From Heterocephalus glaber (lineage: Eukaryota; Chordata; Mammalia; Rodentia; Bathyergidae), in the NCBI RefSeq assembly GCF_000247695.1, contig NW_004624743.1, positions 5,284,354-5,348,353 on the forward strand: 64,000 bases of DNA, given 5' to 3'. A program made the position numbers and the translations under genes. The notes below the pieces were generated by a model that was not told where the DNA came from, did no database searches, and saw nothing but the letters and a program-made list of their open reading frames with translations. Each line of letters begins with the position of its first letter. The stretch's first letter is position 1. Below are positions 1-12,379 of the stretch, piece after piece.

Positions 1-210
1 AGGGTATGAGGACTATAGTTAATAGTGTTCTGTATTCAGAGATTGTACTAAATCAGTAATATTACACTATTCTCACCAGAGGAGGAAAATGGTTAATCAT
101 GTTAGATTATGAACATGTTAATTTTTCACTCATATAACTTTACTTTATATATGGGACTCTCATGACATCAATTTGTGTGCCTCAAATGTACAATAAATTT
201 ACTTTAAAAA
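1..210 (+). mobile_element. L1M-type LINE-1, 3' end
   Basis: This resembles the last ~200 bases of an old mammalian L1 (L1M group) 3' UTR: a run like 'actatagttaatagt', then a 'gttctcacca' block, and an A-rich end with an AATAAA-like signal near 190-196. The 5' part lies outside the window. It is diverged and non-functional; the subfamily is not resolved. Confidence 0.6.
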
Positions 211-784
211 TCATCTTATGTTCGAAGAAATTACAACAGCTTATTGCATCTTTGTGTGGTTATTAATTTTTAACAGGCTACAATTCCATACAAGAAGAGA
301 ACAAGAAACAGGAAAATATGATTTTCATAATGACAAGGTTATGCAAGTTAGACAAGGGATATCATTTAAAAACATATTGAAAGTGTGAGAGCATAAAATT
401 ATCAGGCAATAAAATTAATGAATCTTGCTTAATTCTCATCTTCTTTCTTATTTCCAATAAATCAAAATCCATATTTGTAAACTGGTATTGTGCAAAATAA
501 AACCATAAATCTGGTCTGCACTGAAGATGAGCCCTCTAAATATGGCAAGAACACTCCATCTCTCGCCATCATCGGTTTCTATGCCTTGCAGTGAACTCCT
601 CAATCCTGGGGCTACAGATGCATCTCCCAGACCTGCTCCTGCCTGATGCGTCTCTTCTATCCGTACTCAGAAAGGGGGTGCCCAGAGTTCTTCCCAAAAC
701 TCCTACAAGTGGCTGTGCTGTATTAAAGACATATTTTATGCTGGACATGTACACGAAGGGCTTCATTAAATAAAGCAAATTTAT
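211..784. other. unannotated unique sequence
   Basis: No gene or repeat family is recognised. The part from about 500 to 720 is richer in GC than its surroundings, but its short open frames show no family signature. Confidence 0.5.
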
Positions 785-930
785 CCCTCACAACATCTGA
801 ATTAGAACTTAATATTATGCCATTTGTAGATAAGAAACTGAGACACAGAGAAGTTTGGTAAAAGTCATGACGTCTCCTGAGTGGTGAAGTTGGCTGCAGC
901 TCGGAGCCTGGAGGCAGGGTCTCCACACCC
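785..930 (-). mobile_element. MIR SINE, antisense
   Basis: The order of blocks matches MIR read backwards: a 'tattatgcca' start, 'gataagaaactgagacacag' (the usual MIR core, one of its best preserved parts), then a degraded tRNA-like part ending near 'gagcctggaggcag'. An ancient, inactive copy. Confidence 0.75.
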
Positions 931-3249
931 ACCGCTGCTGTGCCCAGGACCTCCCATGTGTGGTGGTGAAGTCAGTAACTCTGTCACATCACACCTCCTT
1001 ATTCATTATCCTCTGCTTAATCAGGTTTTTAAGGACACTGACTGATCTCACTTAACATGTGTTCAGTGAAGTCCTTATTACAGTTCTCTCTCAATCAGCA
1101 CAAAATAAGATTTGCTGACTTGAATGAAACTTTAAACGAATGTTAGCCCTCTCTTCTTATTTGTGCAGTCCCTGACACAAATAGATATTCAATATTTGGG
1201 AGGATAAAGGAAGGCACAATAGATAAGAAGCAAGGAAGTGGGAAGAAAGGAAGAAAGACAAACTAATCCCAGTCTGTTGGGGAAATATAATTACAAACAA
1301 AATCTTTCCCCAATCCAGAAATCCTCTGTACAAACATGGTAGAGGAAGAAAACGGCTTTCATTATTGAAGAAGTATTGAACCACAATGTGCTGTACGTTA
1401 CATGCAGTGCACTAAGAGATTGTAAAGATAGAAAGAAATCGCACCCTTTTATATAGTGAAGCAGTTAGAGTCTATTACACGCTCTCTTTCAAGATAAACA
1501 ATAACCAGCCCTCAAGAGGAATGGATAGCAACATTCATGACAAATAGTACCAACTTCACCTGTATTAGTTAATTTGCTGCATTCAGTGAAAACCAAACCT
1601 CCCCATTGTTAGTTTTGCCAATAGGAACAATGTTTTGAGGGCAGTTAAACCCCTACCTTCCCGAAAAATGGGAGGTAAGTGAACTTTCTGAAGAGCCATA
1701 TTTCACAGTATGGGCTCTTAGGTTCTCGATAAAGCTGACAAAATACTAATCTATCTGACAAAAGGATTTGTGCAGAGTGAAGAGAAAGTTCTTACAATCA
1801 TTCTGAAGTAAATATTCAAATAAGAAAGAGAAGGAGTTTATCTCTTGTCTTGCAATGGAGTGAAATAAGTTTCTCACTTTTAATTTGTCTTTGTTCCTAC
1901 AGTTCAGCGGAAAAAAAAAAGACAGGTCCAAAGGAGTGTGATCTATCAGGAAGCACATCGAAATGTTGTAGGACCACTTTTCTTACTTGTAAGAAGTAGA
2001 AGGCAGCATTTAATCTCAGTAGGACTCTGTCTTTCATCCCTAAAGTGTGTGGGTTGCACTGGATATTATCGAAGGTCACTTTGGGATTTATTGCTCTATT
2101 TCAAAATAATGAAAAAAGCGAGAGTCCAGTGAGGACGACAAGTGTTGTTATTTTTCATGTCCACACTTGTTTGAACTTTAATTGCTCTGGTCTCTCTAAC
2201 AGGAAATCAGTGACCTTCATTGACCACCTCTAGACCTCTAGATGCCAAGGAAACTGGAATCACCAGATGCCTATTACACTTAACACATACCATTAAAAAG
2301 CTCGCTCATCTGTGAGTGCGTATTGAAGCGAAGGACAGCAAACTCCCATCGCGTGGAGTATTTTAACAGGATAGCAATCAACATGGGAAGGTTTTTCTAC
2401 TAAATATATGTACTTTTTTAATCTGTAAGGACTAAGAGTACTGGCCTTGCATTGATGGCAGCTATTGGAACTGCAGAGATTTACAAATATTTTCCTGGAT
2501 GTGTAGAAGATGTTATCATGGTATTTTTCCTTCTGTTTTTCCTCAATAAAGAAAACCCTATTGGAAAATCAGTATAAAAAATAATAATGTATCTGTTCTC
2601 TCTCACACTTTTTTGAAATTGCGAGATCAGGGCTATGCCAGGTTTACTTTGTTAAAAAAATAATGTAGGAACTAATATAAGAAAATACCTTGAAAGTTTC
2701 TGCTAAATGAATGTAGAACACCACTATTTATAAGATAAGTACCTTTGAGAGAAAAAATGTTCATCACGCATTTATGTGTATGTACCCATTTGTTTGGTTT
2801 TGCCCCATATAGATGTACAAATGACGTTTCAGTTAAAAATAAATTGACAAATCTGTTTCCTTGGCAGCTTGTTCTCCAGGTACTGGAAAGGCTTTTCTTC
2901 AGAGTTTAATGCCTTAAAGAGGAGAGAGGATGCTCAACTAGATATGTACGCATTGAATCTCTACACTTTAATTTCTCAGTGAGCCTGAGTGTTACATGTG
3001 CATTGCTGGTGTGAGTGTGTCCCACTGCTTCACTACCCCAGAGCCCACTAGTGAACCTAGGAGGTGACTGACTACTGGGCCCACTTAGAATATTTTGAAC
3101 TACTTGCAAAAGTATTTTAAATATTTGGTCCCACAAATGAAAAATGATCTTCATACTTTAAAAATGAAATCTTTCTTTGTGAATCCATGTTCAATCCCCT
3201 TTTCCATAAGTGTCCAGAATGCTTCGTTCATTGTCTGATTTTAGTGTAT
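931..3249. other. unannotated AT-rich sequence
   Basis: No gene, RNA or repeat family recognised in about 2.3 kb. A-rich and T-rich runs (for example near 1910 and 2640) suggest decayed retrotransposons, but I cannot name any. Confidence 0.5.
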
Positions 3250-4075
3250 TAGTAGATGTGAGGCGTACACAGGGTTCACATTCCCCATGGGAAGCTGGCA
3301 CCTGTACACAACACATCTTAATCCCTTTTCTCATTCTGTGTTCCTTTCCTCCCTTGTCCCTCCACAAATCTCTTGATTCTCTTCCTTTTTGGGGGGGCAC
3401 ATGTTTGCAGTGCATAATGTCCACGTTCCTTGTTTGGAGTTTGTATATGCCCACAACATATTTTAATCCCTCTTTCATCACTTATCTGTCCCCTCTCCCC
3501 CCTCACTCCAGGTTTTGACCCCTTTCCCTTTTGAGTATGCTCTATATTCCTACTTACTATTATCTATACTTTATTTTACTTTGAATTTCTCTATAAGAGA
3601 ATCAATGTTATAATTAAGCTTATGTATCTGATTTATTTCATTGAACTTTATGGTCTCAAGGTGCATCCACTTTCCTACAAATGACTCCAAGTTTAACTTT
3701 ATGGCAGATTAGTGCTCTATGGTCTGTAAATTTTCTTTATCCATTCATCTGTTGAAGGACACATGGGCCAATTTCAAGATTTAGCTGTTATGAATTGTGC
3801 TTCTATAAACATGGTTAGGCCATATCATTGTAGTATGATGTCTTTGACTTTTTTCAGGAAGACACATAGAAGGGGAACAGCTGGGCCAAGCGGAGTTTCT
3901 AATTTATTTTCCTGAAGAACCTCCTTACAGATTTCCACAATTTACTTTCCACCAACAGTGTCGAAGGGGGCCTTTGTCCCCACAGCTTTGCCAGTGTTTG
4001 TTATTATTTGATTTCTCGATGATGACCATTCATTCTAAGGCAGTATGGACTCCCCAGAATTGTTCGTGAACCCAG
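3250..4075 (-). mobile_element. Rodent-type LINE-1, 3' UTR and ORF2 end, antisense
   Basis: On the minus strand this reads as the end of L1 ORF2 followed by the 3' UTR. The plus strand shows the complement of well-known ORF2-end blocks in order: 'tatggcagattagtgctcta', 'ttatccattcatctgttga', a 'gaattgtgcttctataaac' block and 'caccaacagtgtcgaag'. A pyrimidine-rich 3' UTR (about 3330-3540) precedes them. The same arrangement recurs at 5655-6535 and, partly inverted, at 52625-53430, so all three are one L1 lineage. It is 5'-truncated with many stops. Confidence 0.8.
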
Positions 4076-4079
4076 GAAT

Positions 4080-4600
4080 GACTGTATCACAAAGTTTGTC
4101 ACTTTAAACATTTTCATTGTACAATTCAGGAACATTAATTACATTCACAATATTATACTAGAAGCACCACTATGTAAAATTTTTCGTCAGCCCAAAGAGA
4201 AAGTCTAACATAACTAAAAAATAACTCTCCATTTTCTTCTTCCTCTAGCCCCTGGGAATGCCTAATGCTGAATCCACTTTCTCTATGAATGTGTGCTTTA
4301 GATTTTCATATAAGGAAAACCATTAATAATTGTCTCTTGTTGTCTAATGGGTCTAAAGTGCTATCTCCTTGGGGTTATGATTTGCATCCCTCTTAATGGT
4401 TAATTAGGTTGTGTAGTTTTTCATTTGCTTACTGGCCCTTAGAGATCTCCAAATACCCCAATTCAAGACCTTTGTCAATTTTTAAACCTAGTGTGTTTAG
4501 TTGTTGTTGAGTTGTAGGTACACCTTAGACATTCTGAATGTGAAACCTTTATGAATATTATACATATGCACTTTACCTCCTGCTGTTCTCCTCAGTAAAG
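4080..4600 (-). mobile_element. Older L1M relic, antisense, internally deleted
   Basis: The first part (about 4085-4350) resembles an L1M 3' UTR read backwards ('attcacaatattatac', 'ctctccattttcttcttcc'). The second (about 4355-4600) jumps to the ORF2 end ('gttatgatttgcatccctc', 'gttgttgagttgtaggt'). The segment between is missing, so the copy carries an internal deletion. It abuts the younger L1 at 3250-4075. Confidence 0.65.
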
Positions 4601-4649
4601 GAAATTCTATATGAAAGATGAGAACTGAAAAATAACACAATAATATATA

Positions 4650-5040
4650 TGAAAAGAGAGAGAGGGGAAGAAAGAGAGAGAGAAACAAAGAGAGAAGTAT
4701 CTTTAAGGAAATTTATTCTTCATGCTGGCCAGACCAAAATTGGTAAGATAGCCCAGCAGGCTAGAGACCCTGGGAAAGGTACATTTCTGGTCCAAATGCA
4801 GCCTGCAGGCAAAATATCCTCTTCCTTTGATGATATACATCTTTCCCTCTTAAATAATGCCTGAGTCTCATTGCGTGCATTCCAGTCAGGTTATGAACCA
4901 TAGTATGCTTTCCTCAAAATCTAATTTAAATATCAGTATCATTTAAAAATTCACAGAAATATCTTAAAAATATATTTGACCAAGTATGTAGTAACATAGT
5001 CTACCCGTGGTGCCAAATTGACACATACAATTAACTGTGA
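4650..5040 (-). mobile_element. ERVL-type LTR (MLT2-like), antisense
   Basis: A GA-rich block (4650-4700) followed by 'aaatttattcttcatgctgg' and, at the far end, 'caaattgacacatacaatta' match an MLT2-type LTR of the ERVL group read backwards. It is solo and diverged. The GA run sits where such LTRs carry their GA-rich region. Similar LTRs lie at 9780 (sense), 48955 and 53735 (antisense). Confidence 0.6.
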
Positions 5041-5654
5041 GAGGTGAACAAATATTTATATTTAAAGTGTTAATAAAATCCAATGTTCTACGTTTTTTCT
5101 TTTGTCATGAATTCTTTGGGCACCAGGTCTAAAAATCTCTGCAAGAGATTTTCCCACTTCACTCACATACTTAATCAACTTTTAAAGTCTCTATAATAAG
5201 CCTTTTTACTTGACACTATTGAATATTTTTCTGCTCATTTTTTCAGCAGCTAAGAGCATTTTTATGTATAATAAATACACAATACCAACTGACTGAATTG
5301 TGATATCTAGGTCTCCCGTTTTCTCCTCTGATCTACTTTCTGCCTTTTCCCACCACCTTCTTCCTTTTGGGAGGCTGGGCTGTCTGCATCACACTCCATA
5401 AATGTGTACATTTGTCACTTGAATTCCCCTAGAAATTGACAGACAGGGAACCCTGCAGGAGATGAGAAGGTGATGACAGCATTGTTATTCTACCATGTGT
5501 GTCTCTTCAGGGTCACCAGGCTGCCCTGCCTCCCCTGCCTCTTACATCCATACGAAGGCAACCCTCTCCAGACTCTTCACTCTCCAGGGGCAATCCCTTT
5601 TCTCACGCCTTTATGCTATCTTTGAACAGAGCCACACTGTGCCACACACTTCAC
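5041..5654. other. unannotated sequence
   Basis: About 600 bases with no recognised gene or repeat. The segment 5310-5640 is richer in C and T but shows no family match. Confidence 0.45.
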
Positions 5655-5930
5655 TCTTTTTCATTTATGTATTTATTTTAGTAGTCCATGTTTGCAGTCT
5701 ATAATCATTACAATTATCATGGGAGTTGGTGCATGTACACAACACATCTTCGTTCTTCTCCTACGCTTCCTCTCCTTCCCTGCTCCTTCCAACTGTTGGT
5801 CCCCTCCCATTTGGAAAATTTTATCTATCTTCCATTATGCTTTCTCTGTTTATTTCTCTGTCTCTTCCTCCTTCTATGGTGCAATAGGATATCTCTCCCT
5901 GGCAGAGAGGAAGAGAGAGACAGAAAGACT

Positions 5931-5965
<35 letters not shown>

Positions 5966-6535
5966 GAGAGAGAGAGAGTTTCTCATATTAGAGAAACCAT
6001 GTGTTGGTGGAGCTTGTGTGTCTGCCTCATTTCACACATTATGGTTTCAGGCTGCATCCATTTACCTATGAATGTTTCAAATTTATTTTTCTTTATGGCA
6101 GAGTAGTACTCCTTTGTGTATAAATACCATGTTTTTTCTATTCATCTGCACAATGGCATATATGCCATTTTCAAAATTTAGCTATTACAAATTGTGCTGC
6201 TATAAATATTCCTTTTCCTTTATTCCCACAGTATGTCTTTAACTCTTTCAAGACGATATCTAGAAATGGAATATCTGGGTCCACTGGAATTTCTATTTTG
6301 GTTTTTGGAAGAATCTCCACACTGATTTCCATAGTGGCTGCACTGGTTTACATTCCCATCAAGAGTGTCGAAGGCTTCCTTTGTTCCCACACTCTTGTCA
6401 GTGTTTTTTATTTGATTTCTTGACACTAGCCATTCTTTCTGAATGACGATAGCATCTCTGTGTTGTAATTTGTATTTCTGCAGTGGACAACAATATTGAA
6501 CATTTTTCATGTATTTATTGTACGCCACACATTTT
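5655..6535 (-). mobile_element. Rodent-type LINE-1, 3' UTR and ORF2 end, antisense
   Basis: Same architecture as the copy at 3250-4075: pyrimidine-rich 3' UTR complement (5740-5880), then the ORF2-end complement with 'tatggcagagtagtactcc', a 'gtgctgctataaatatt' block, 'gatttccatagtggctgcac' and a 'gatttcttgacactagccat' block. A pure GA microsatellite (5930-5978) sits in the 3' UTR part. Open frames across the GA run are artefacts of the repeat. Confidence 0.8.
5930..5978. repeat. (GA)n microsatellite
   Basis: About 24 GA units with a single GG interruption near 5955, embedded in an L1 3' UTR. Likely polymorphic in length. Confidence 0.95.
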
Positions 6536-7894
6536 CATTAGGTTTATTATAAACTGATGTAAAATTGTTCTAAGTTGAACGTGCACTCCATTTATGTTGT
6601 GGTTTTCATGTATAAACTTGTGTCCACTGATACAGGTCGCTGTCTCATGAAGGTTGGTATCTGGTAAGTCAGCGCACTCTAGTGCTACCTAAATGCTGCT
6701 TCCCTTTTAATATTTCTTGACTAGGCCTCTTCTTCATTCCTAGTAACTTACGTGATACATGGAAGACAGAGTTCATGGTGTTTGTTTTCCCTTTAGATCT
6801 TTAAGGAAGGTATTGAAAAATAAAATAAACACCAAGTTTCACACTTTTCTCCTCACAATCAATAAACCTTTGAAGCAGGCAGGGTTTAAAGAGAAATAAC
6901 TTCTCACGGGTCATTGCCTTTAAAGTGTAACTCCCTGCAGGAAGCTGCCTGAAAGACGCTGTAGACACTGACCTGCAAAGCTGCTTTCAAAGTTAGCAGT
7001 TGGCAGTCTGACCCTTGCACATCCCATCGCTCGCGAGGTGTAAATGCAGATTGTGATGCTGCTCCTTTAGGCAATATGATTGACTGGAAGGAGCATGGGT
7101 TATGTAACGGCAAGACTTTCAAAGTACGAAATATTGAAATAATGATTTTTTTTCCTTACTTCTCCTCATTCTTTCCTTTTTTGACTGTGATATTGAGAAA
7201 CTGGCTTCATATGTGATGAGCACGAAATCACATCACTGTTCCTCTTCCTCTTCTCCATTGCTCCGCAATGGTATCGGTCCTTCGGCGTTAGAGGAAGCTG
7301 CAGAGGCATTCTCTGGTCACTTTAGTCTAGAAGAGAGAACGATAGGTGATGTTTGCTATCTCACCAGACTTCTTTCAAGCCTTTTGTTCTTCTTAACTTT
7401 TCTAAGCAAAGGATTCTATTTGAGATTCTCTTATATTATACTTTGCCAGGCAAGGTCTTTGTTTATATCTATTGACACAATGTAATTATAGATGGAAACA
7501 TTTTCACTTAAAGAGCACTCAGTTTTGCATGATAAATTGTTTTCTCCACCTATAGAGCCCTATTTCCTGCCTTATATATCAAATTCCTGTGAGGATTGAC
7601 AGATTTAGCAAATTTGATATACTATGCAGTATTCGGAAGATGCATCTGCCACAAAGATTCATATTTAAAATTCAAGGTTAGCTGGTCCTATATATATATT
7701 TTTTATTTCTATGGTATTTTAACAAAGAGAAACCAAAACACTGAGGTAAGGTAACAGCAGCTTTCCAGCCACTTCCATCCTACACTGCAGTGAGTAAGAA
7801 CTAAAAGCTGAAATCACATAGAAAAAAGAAATTTTAATTCTTCCTCCAAATACTTTCAATGTTTTAAAATTGTTTTGTTCTATTTTGCTTTGCA
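6536..7894. other. unique sequence with a CpG-retaining block
   Basis: No gene is recognised. The part from about 6900 to 7370 is a complex, non-repetitive stretch holding about ten CpGs (for example 'catcgctcgcgaggtg' and 'atcggtccttcggcgtt'), unlike the AT-rich flanks. It is a candidate conserved non-coding element. The rest is featureless. Confidence 0.4.
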
Positions 7895-7958
7895 TTGTAG
7901 GGCCGTGCATCAAACCTGGGCTTGCAGCATTCTAGGTCTACCACTGAGCACCACCCTT
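7895..7958 (-). mobile_element. ID-like tRNA-derived SINE fragment, antisense
   Basis: The plus strand shows the complement of an ID-type tRNA-related region: 'gtgcatcaaacctgggcttg' (B-box side) and 'taccactgagca' (A-box side), preceded by a T-rich stretch from the A-tail. It lacks the GGTACC end and is an older, diverged copy. Confidence 0.65.
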
Positions 7959-9779
7959 GCTGTGTCTTTAAATTGTTGAAGTATGGTACACATGGTAAAA
8001 TACACAACTTTGATAAGAAGTAAATGCAATTGTAATTTTGTTTTATCCCCAGGTTGTCAAATTCTCCAGAGACAGAGACAATTGACAACTCCTGTTCCTC
8101 TTAATATCTTTTGTACATGATTTCTTCTAGAGAGATAAATAGATGATAGATATTGATATTAAAATAGGTAGGTGGATAGACATGGATATACAGATGGGTG
8201 CTTAATCTGTGTATGTGTCTGGTATGCTGCCACCTAAAATTTTACTCACTAAAGTTTATTCTCACAATGTTATCCTATGTTTTTGTATTAAAAATTGATA
8301 GCAGGTATATTAAGTATATCTCATTTTTGTGGCCGATTTAGCATGATTATTTACCCAATTCTTTTTTAGAGATTATTTAATTTGGTCTCAGGATTGCATC
8401 ATCATACATTTCTTCAATCAAGTTTTATATATATTATTTTCATTCAAAAGTTTTTCACAAGGATAATTTTATATTAGTGACATTACTAGAATAGGCACTA
8501 TGTATATTTTCAATTAATATATATATATAAATAGCTCTAAAAACAAAAAGAGTTCACAAGTACACTTTGTTTTTGCTCCTTTTTCCTGATCAAATTTCCA
8601 CATCATCTACACTAAGACATTTTGGCTTTCATCAAGTTTGAGGCCAACATATTTTGCATTTCATTCATATTTGCTTAGGAATACATTTATACATGTCAAA
8701 CATTAAAGGTATTAGTCTGTATAAAAATTGCCTTATTATGTCTCTATTGTTTCATCATAATTTATTATTTACAAAACTTTTTCTATATATTACTAAAGTA
8801 ATTACATCACAATTATGGCTTCCAATTGTGTTATTTGTATTTTGATTATGTACATAGATTTTTTTGTGACCAAAAATTTAATTTATTCTTTTATCAAATT
8901 CCTTCACATTTTATTTGTTATTTAATTCTCAAAATAATAAAATTATTCAGGTGTTTTCCTATTTTCTTCTGGCAAATCCATAACCTTCACTGATACTTAG
9001 GTTTGTTTTTAGGCTTTTCATATATTGCCTTCTGTGTGGAAAGCAGCAATTCATCCCTTTCCCTCCACCTCTCTCCAATTCTCCCTACTCCTTCTGTAAA
9101 TCTATCATTTTTCCATACATTCTACATATATTCTAAAAATAAAAGAAAGAAAAGAAAACAGGAATTCAACATTTTACCACCTGATTTCCTCATTATTTTG
9201 TTAAATTTCTGAACTGTTCAGTATCTTAGTTTTTCTCCTAGGATTTTGATTTCATGTTTTATTATACCTTGAGTATTAAAGATTTTTAAAAATATTTTTC
9301 TTCTATTATGTTATTTTGATCTATTTTTGTTCATGATAGAGAAGCAAATTAAATTAATTTAATTATGTTTTAATATTGTTGATTTTCATTATTCTTATTC
9401 GGTGAAAGTCTATGCTATCTTGTGCATATGTTCAAGATATCTTATGCTATAATTTGCCTATTGGTGTTTTAAATAGAAATAATTTCTATTACTGATGTGG
9501 AACTATCCTAAATTTTTAGATGGATTTAGAATAAAATGCTATATTTATAAAAACTCTTTATTTCATAACAAGTTAGTCTTTGGTCATAAAATTATCAAAT
9601 TTTAGTGGGTTAATACAACACTCACATTAATAGTTCAGGTAATTGAGCTGGGCTCTTCTGGGTGGTGGGTTTCACAGCCATCTTCTAACTCATCCAGACA
9701 CATTGTCTGCCATGAAGCGAAGGTTAAGTTTATGCGTCACGATGATTGGATTATGGCATCCAGCCATGTGGCCAAATAC
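7959..9779. other. very AT-rich unannotated sequence
   Basis: No gene or repeat family is recognised. There are short TA and TATC-like runs (8125-8160, 8515-8531) and an AAAG-rich run (9135-9160). It may hold very old L1 debris that I cannot assign. Confidence 0.45.
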
Positions 9780-10198
9780 TAACTAAATTTTGTTTTGAAG
9801 ATATTTATCAGATGTGATTAATGTCTTCAGTACGTTGGCTGTTAGTAAGACAGATTTCCCTTCCTAATGTAGATGGGCCTTATCTTACCATATGAAGGAC
9901 TGACAGTAATAGAAAAAGATTGAACTCTGAAGAAGAGGGCATTGTGCTGTTAGAAGCCCACTGGGCCTACTCTGAAATACTGGCTCTTCTCTAATTCTCC
10001 AGACTGTCAAGCCACATGCAAATGTTGAAATTGCTGACTTAGATAATCACTGGAGCTAATCATAAATCCTCACCTATTTCCCCAAAGTTCACACATGCAC
10101 GCACACACATGCACATATGCATGCACACACACAGATGCACACTCATGCAAATACATCCTATAGGCTCTGTTTCTCTGGTGAACCCTCACATTACATGT
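9780..10198 (+). mobile_element. ERVL-type LTR (MLT2-like), sense, with CA-rich expansion
   Basis: Blocks match an MLT2-type LTR in sense order: 'gatgtgattaatgtcttcag', 'gtagatgggccttatctta', 'agactgtcaagccacatgc', and the 3' end 'ctgtttctctggtgaaccct'. A stretch rich in CA and 'gcacacac' (10088-10146) is expanded before the 3' end. A solo, diverged LTR. Confidence 0.65.
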
Positions 10199-10954
10199 AT
10201 TGTTTTTGCATATTTTCTTCTAAGATATGGGAAACTAATTATTTAATTCCTTAATTTTATTATATTTTACAAACCTTATAAAAATATTGTGCGACTTGCA
10301 AAAGTGAAGAGAAGAATATTAGGCTGACACAATGCCATATTTTTTTCTCAAGATTTGTTTGTTATATGATAGCTATATCTTATCTATATATGCAATTATT
10401 TGCATTTTAATTCACAAAATTATTTGCTATATTTATATGTTATATTTATTTGTTACTTATCCAATATTACTCTTGTGAGTATGTATTGCTCCAGGGGCAG
10501 GGCTAGTTGTAGACTATAGTTTTTCTCACAGTGCAGACATCAATGCAGTGTTATTGGTAAACAGAACCAGCTTGTATATTTTCCTGTTGGGTCCTCCCTC
10601 CTGGGCCACCCATCAGCAGCAATCCTGCTGAATCAACATTGCTATTTTGTGTTAGAAGCTACTGCTTTTGCCACTTATGACTCTGAGAACTTACTTTCCT
10701 ATTCAAAATGTGTAAGGACTGAGGGGCATGCCTCTAATCTTGATACCTTTTCTTGTATTAGTTTAATGTTTCCGGACAGTGAAGACATCTCTCACACAAA
10801 GCAGTTGGAAATGAATGTGTTTCCTTCACTCCTAATTTCGTGCAAGACAGAGTTTTCTAGCATTCAACTAATTTCACTGGAGAAATAGTTGGACAAACAC
10901 CTAGCATAACAACTTCAGATCAGGAAACAAATGATAAAGCTTTGTTTGGGTCTT
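10199..10954. other. unannotated AT-rich sequence
   Basis: No gene or repeat recognised. A GC-richer patch near 10560-10640 has no family match. Confidence 0.45.
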
Positions 10955-11345
10955 ATATTGGTTAGCTTGTCACGATATTGGGCAAAATAGCTAACACCGC
11001 CATCTTAAAGATAGCTCTCAGATTCAAAGATTTCAGTCCATGGCTGGCTGGCTCCATAGCAGAAACATGGCATAAAGGCATGAAGGAGGAAAGTTGCTCA
11101 CTCATGGCATCTTCACAGAAGAGAGCAGGGGAAGAGCCAGAGAGAAAAGAACCAGGGACAAGACAATCATCCCAAATGCCCCTATGCCTTACTTAAATGA
11201 GGCTCCAACTCCTAATAGTTCATTCAATGATAAACTCATCAGTAAGTTAACTTACTGAGGAGGTTAATGTCTTCAAAATCCAGTCACCTTTCCAGTAGTC
11301 ATTTAATCCAGTTAAATTGACAACCAAGATTAACTAGCACAAGTG
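10955..11345 (-). mobile_element. MaLR 3' LTR (antisense)
   Basis: The plus strand reads as the complement of a MaLR (ERVL-MaLR) LTR: 'tttcagtccatggctggctg', 'agcagaaacatggc', 'aggaggaaagttgctcac', a purine-rich 'gagagaaaagaaccaggga' block, and a 'cagtcacctttcc' end. It pairs with the LTR at 11976-12379. On the minus strand this one is the downstream (3') LTR. Confidence 0.75.
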
Positions 11346-11975
11346 CACCTGATGTCTACTTGACACCTAATATCTTCTTAAATCATACATAATCTCCAAG
11401 GAAATACACTAACAAGGTCAGAATTCCACTTGGTTTCATTTTAATGGTGCCAATGTCTTCAGCAGCCACATCTCCTTTGTTCCCAACTTTATAATTTCTT
11501 CTTTTCATGCCAAAACAAATGTTTTTCACACATTCAGGCTTTGCTTTCGCTCTTGATTCTTGAATCAAGGTTAATCTGGATTTTTAAAAAGTCAGCAGTA
11601 TTGATGCCACATTCACAATATTGAGCTGCCTCAAAATTTTCTCTTCCAGATAAATTAACCCCTCAGCCTCAGAGAAAGTTTTAGGGGTTGGACAAAATGT
11701 AGAAACATTCTTTCCCACAATGTAACAAGCATGGCCTCTAGTTCAATTCCTAGTTGAGCCTATTCCCATTGCAACCTTTGGGAAACAACTTTCATTATAG
11801 TGGTCTTCTGAGCTCCAACCTGAATTTTCCATCAGATTCTACTTCCAACGTTTTAGGTTTTCTCTAGTCCATATCTCCATAATTTTCCAATACCTTTGGG
11901 AAAAAGTTCCAAAGGCTCTTGAGCCACATAGCAGGTATACCCCTAGAATTGATTCCATTTCTTTGGTACCAGTTT
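11346..11975 (-). mobile_element. MaLR internal region (antisense)
   Basis: About 630 bases between two homologous LTRs. The part next to the 5' LTR ('ccatttctttggtaccagt', 11955-11975) is the usual MaLR internal sequence just after the LTR. There is no coding capacity: MaLR elements depend on proteins from elsewhere and carry no full gene set. The whole element is 10955-12379 on the minus strand. Confidence 0.65.
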
Positions 11976-12379
11976 TCAGTAATGTTTAGATTTCCTGCTA
12001 CTGGGAGAAAATATGTGAAAACTGCAAATTAAGGGAAGACAAGTTAATTTTGGTTCAGAGTTTCAGAGAGTTCAGTCCATGGTTGGCTGGCTGCAAGCGA
12101 GACACATTATAGCAGAAGGGCAAAGTGGAGCAAGGGTGCTCAACTCATGGTTATCTGAGAAGCAGAGATCACTAGATTCGTCAAAGAAAAGATCCAGGGA
12201 CCAGACAGAGCTTACAACTTCATCCTCCATGACTCACCTCTGTCAAATAGATTCCACACCTTCTAGTGACCCACTCAGATATGAATTCATCAGTGAGGTA
12301 AGTGGGCTTACAATTGAATACCCTACCCAGGAGTCTCTTAACCCAGTGGAGTAGATGATCCAGATTAGCTGGCAGAAGT
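11976..12379 (-). mobile_element. MaLR 5' LTR (antisense)
   Basis: Homologous to 10955-11345: 'gttcagtccatggttggctg', 'tatagcagaagggcaaagtg', 'gatccagggaccagacagag' and a matching end. The two LTRs have diverged well beyond recent insertion, so this is an old provirus-like copy. Confidence 0.75.

Noticed and set aside
5688..6071. 127-codon frame with Arg/Glu repeats
   Set aside because: It translates an antisense L1 3' UTR and a GA microsatellite.
9600..9740. 'gagctgggctcttctgggtg' block resembling a MER-type DNA transposon end
   Set aside because: The match is too short and not colinear with any consensus I remember.
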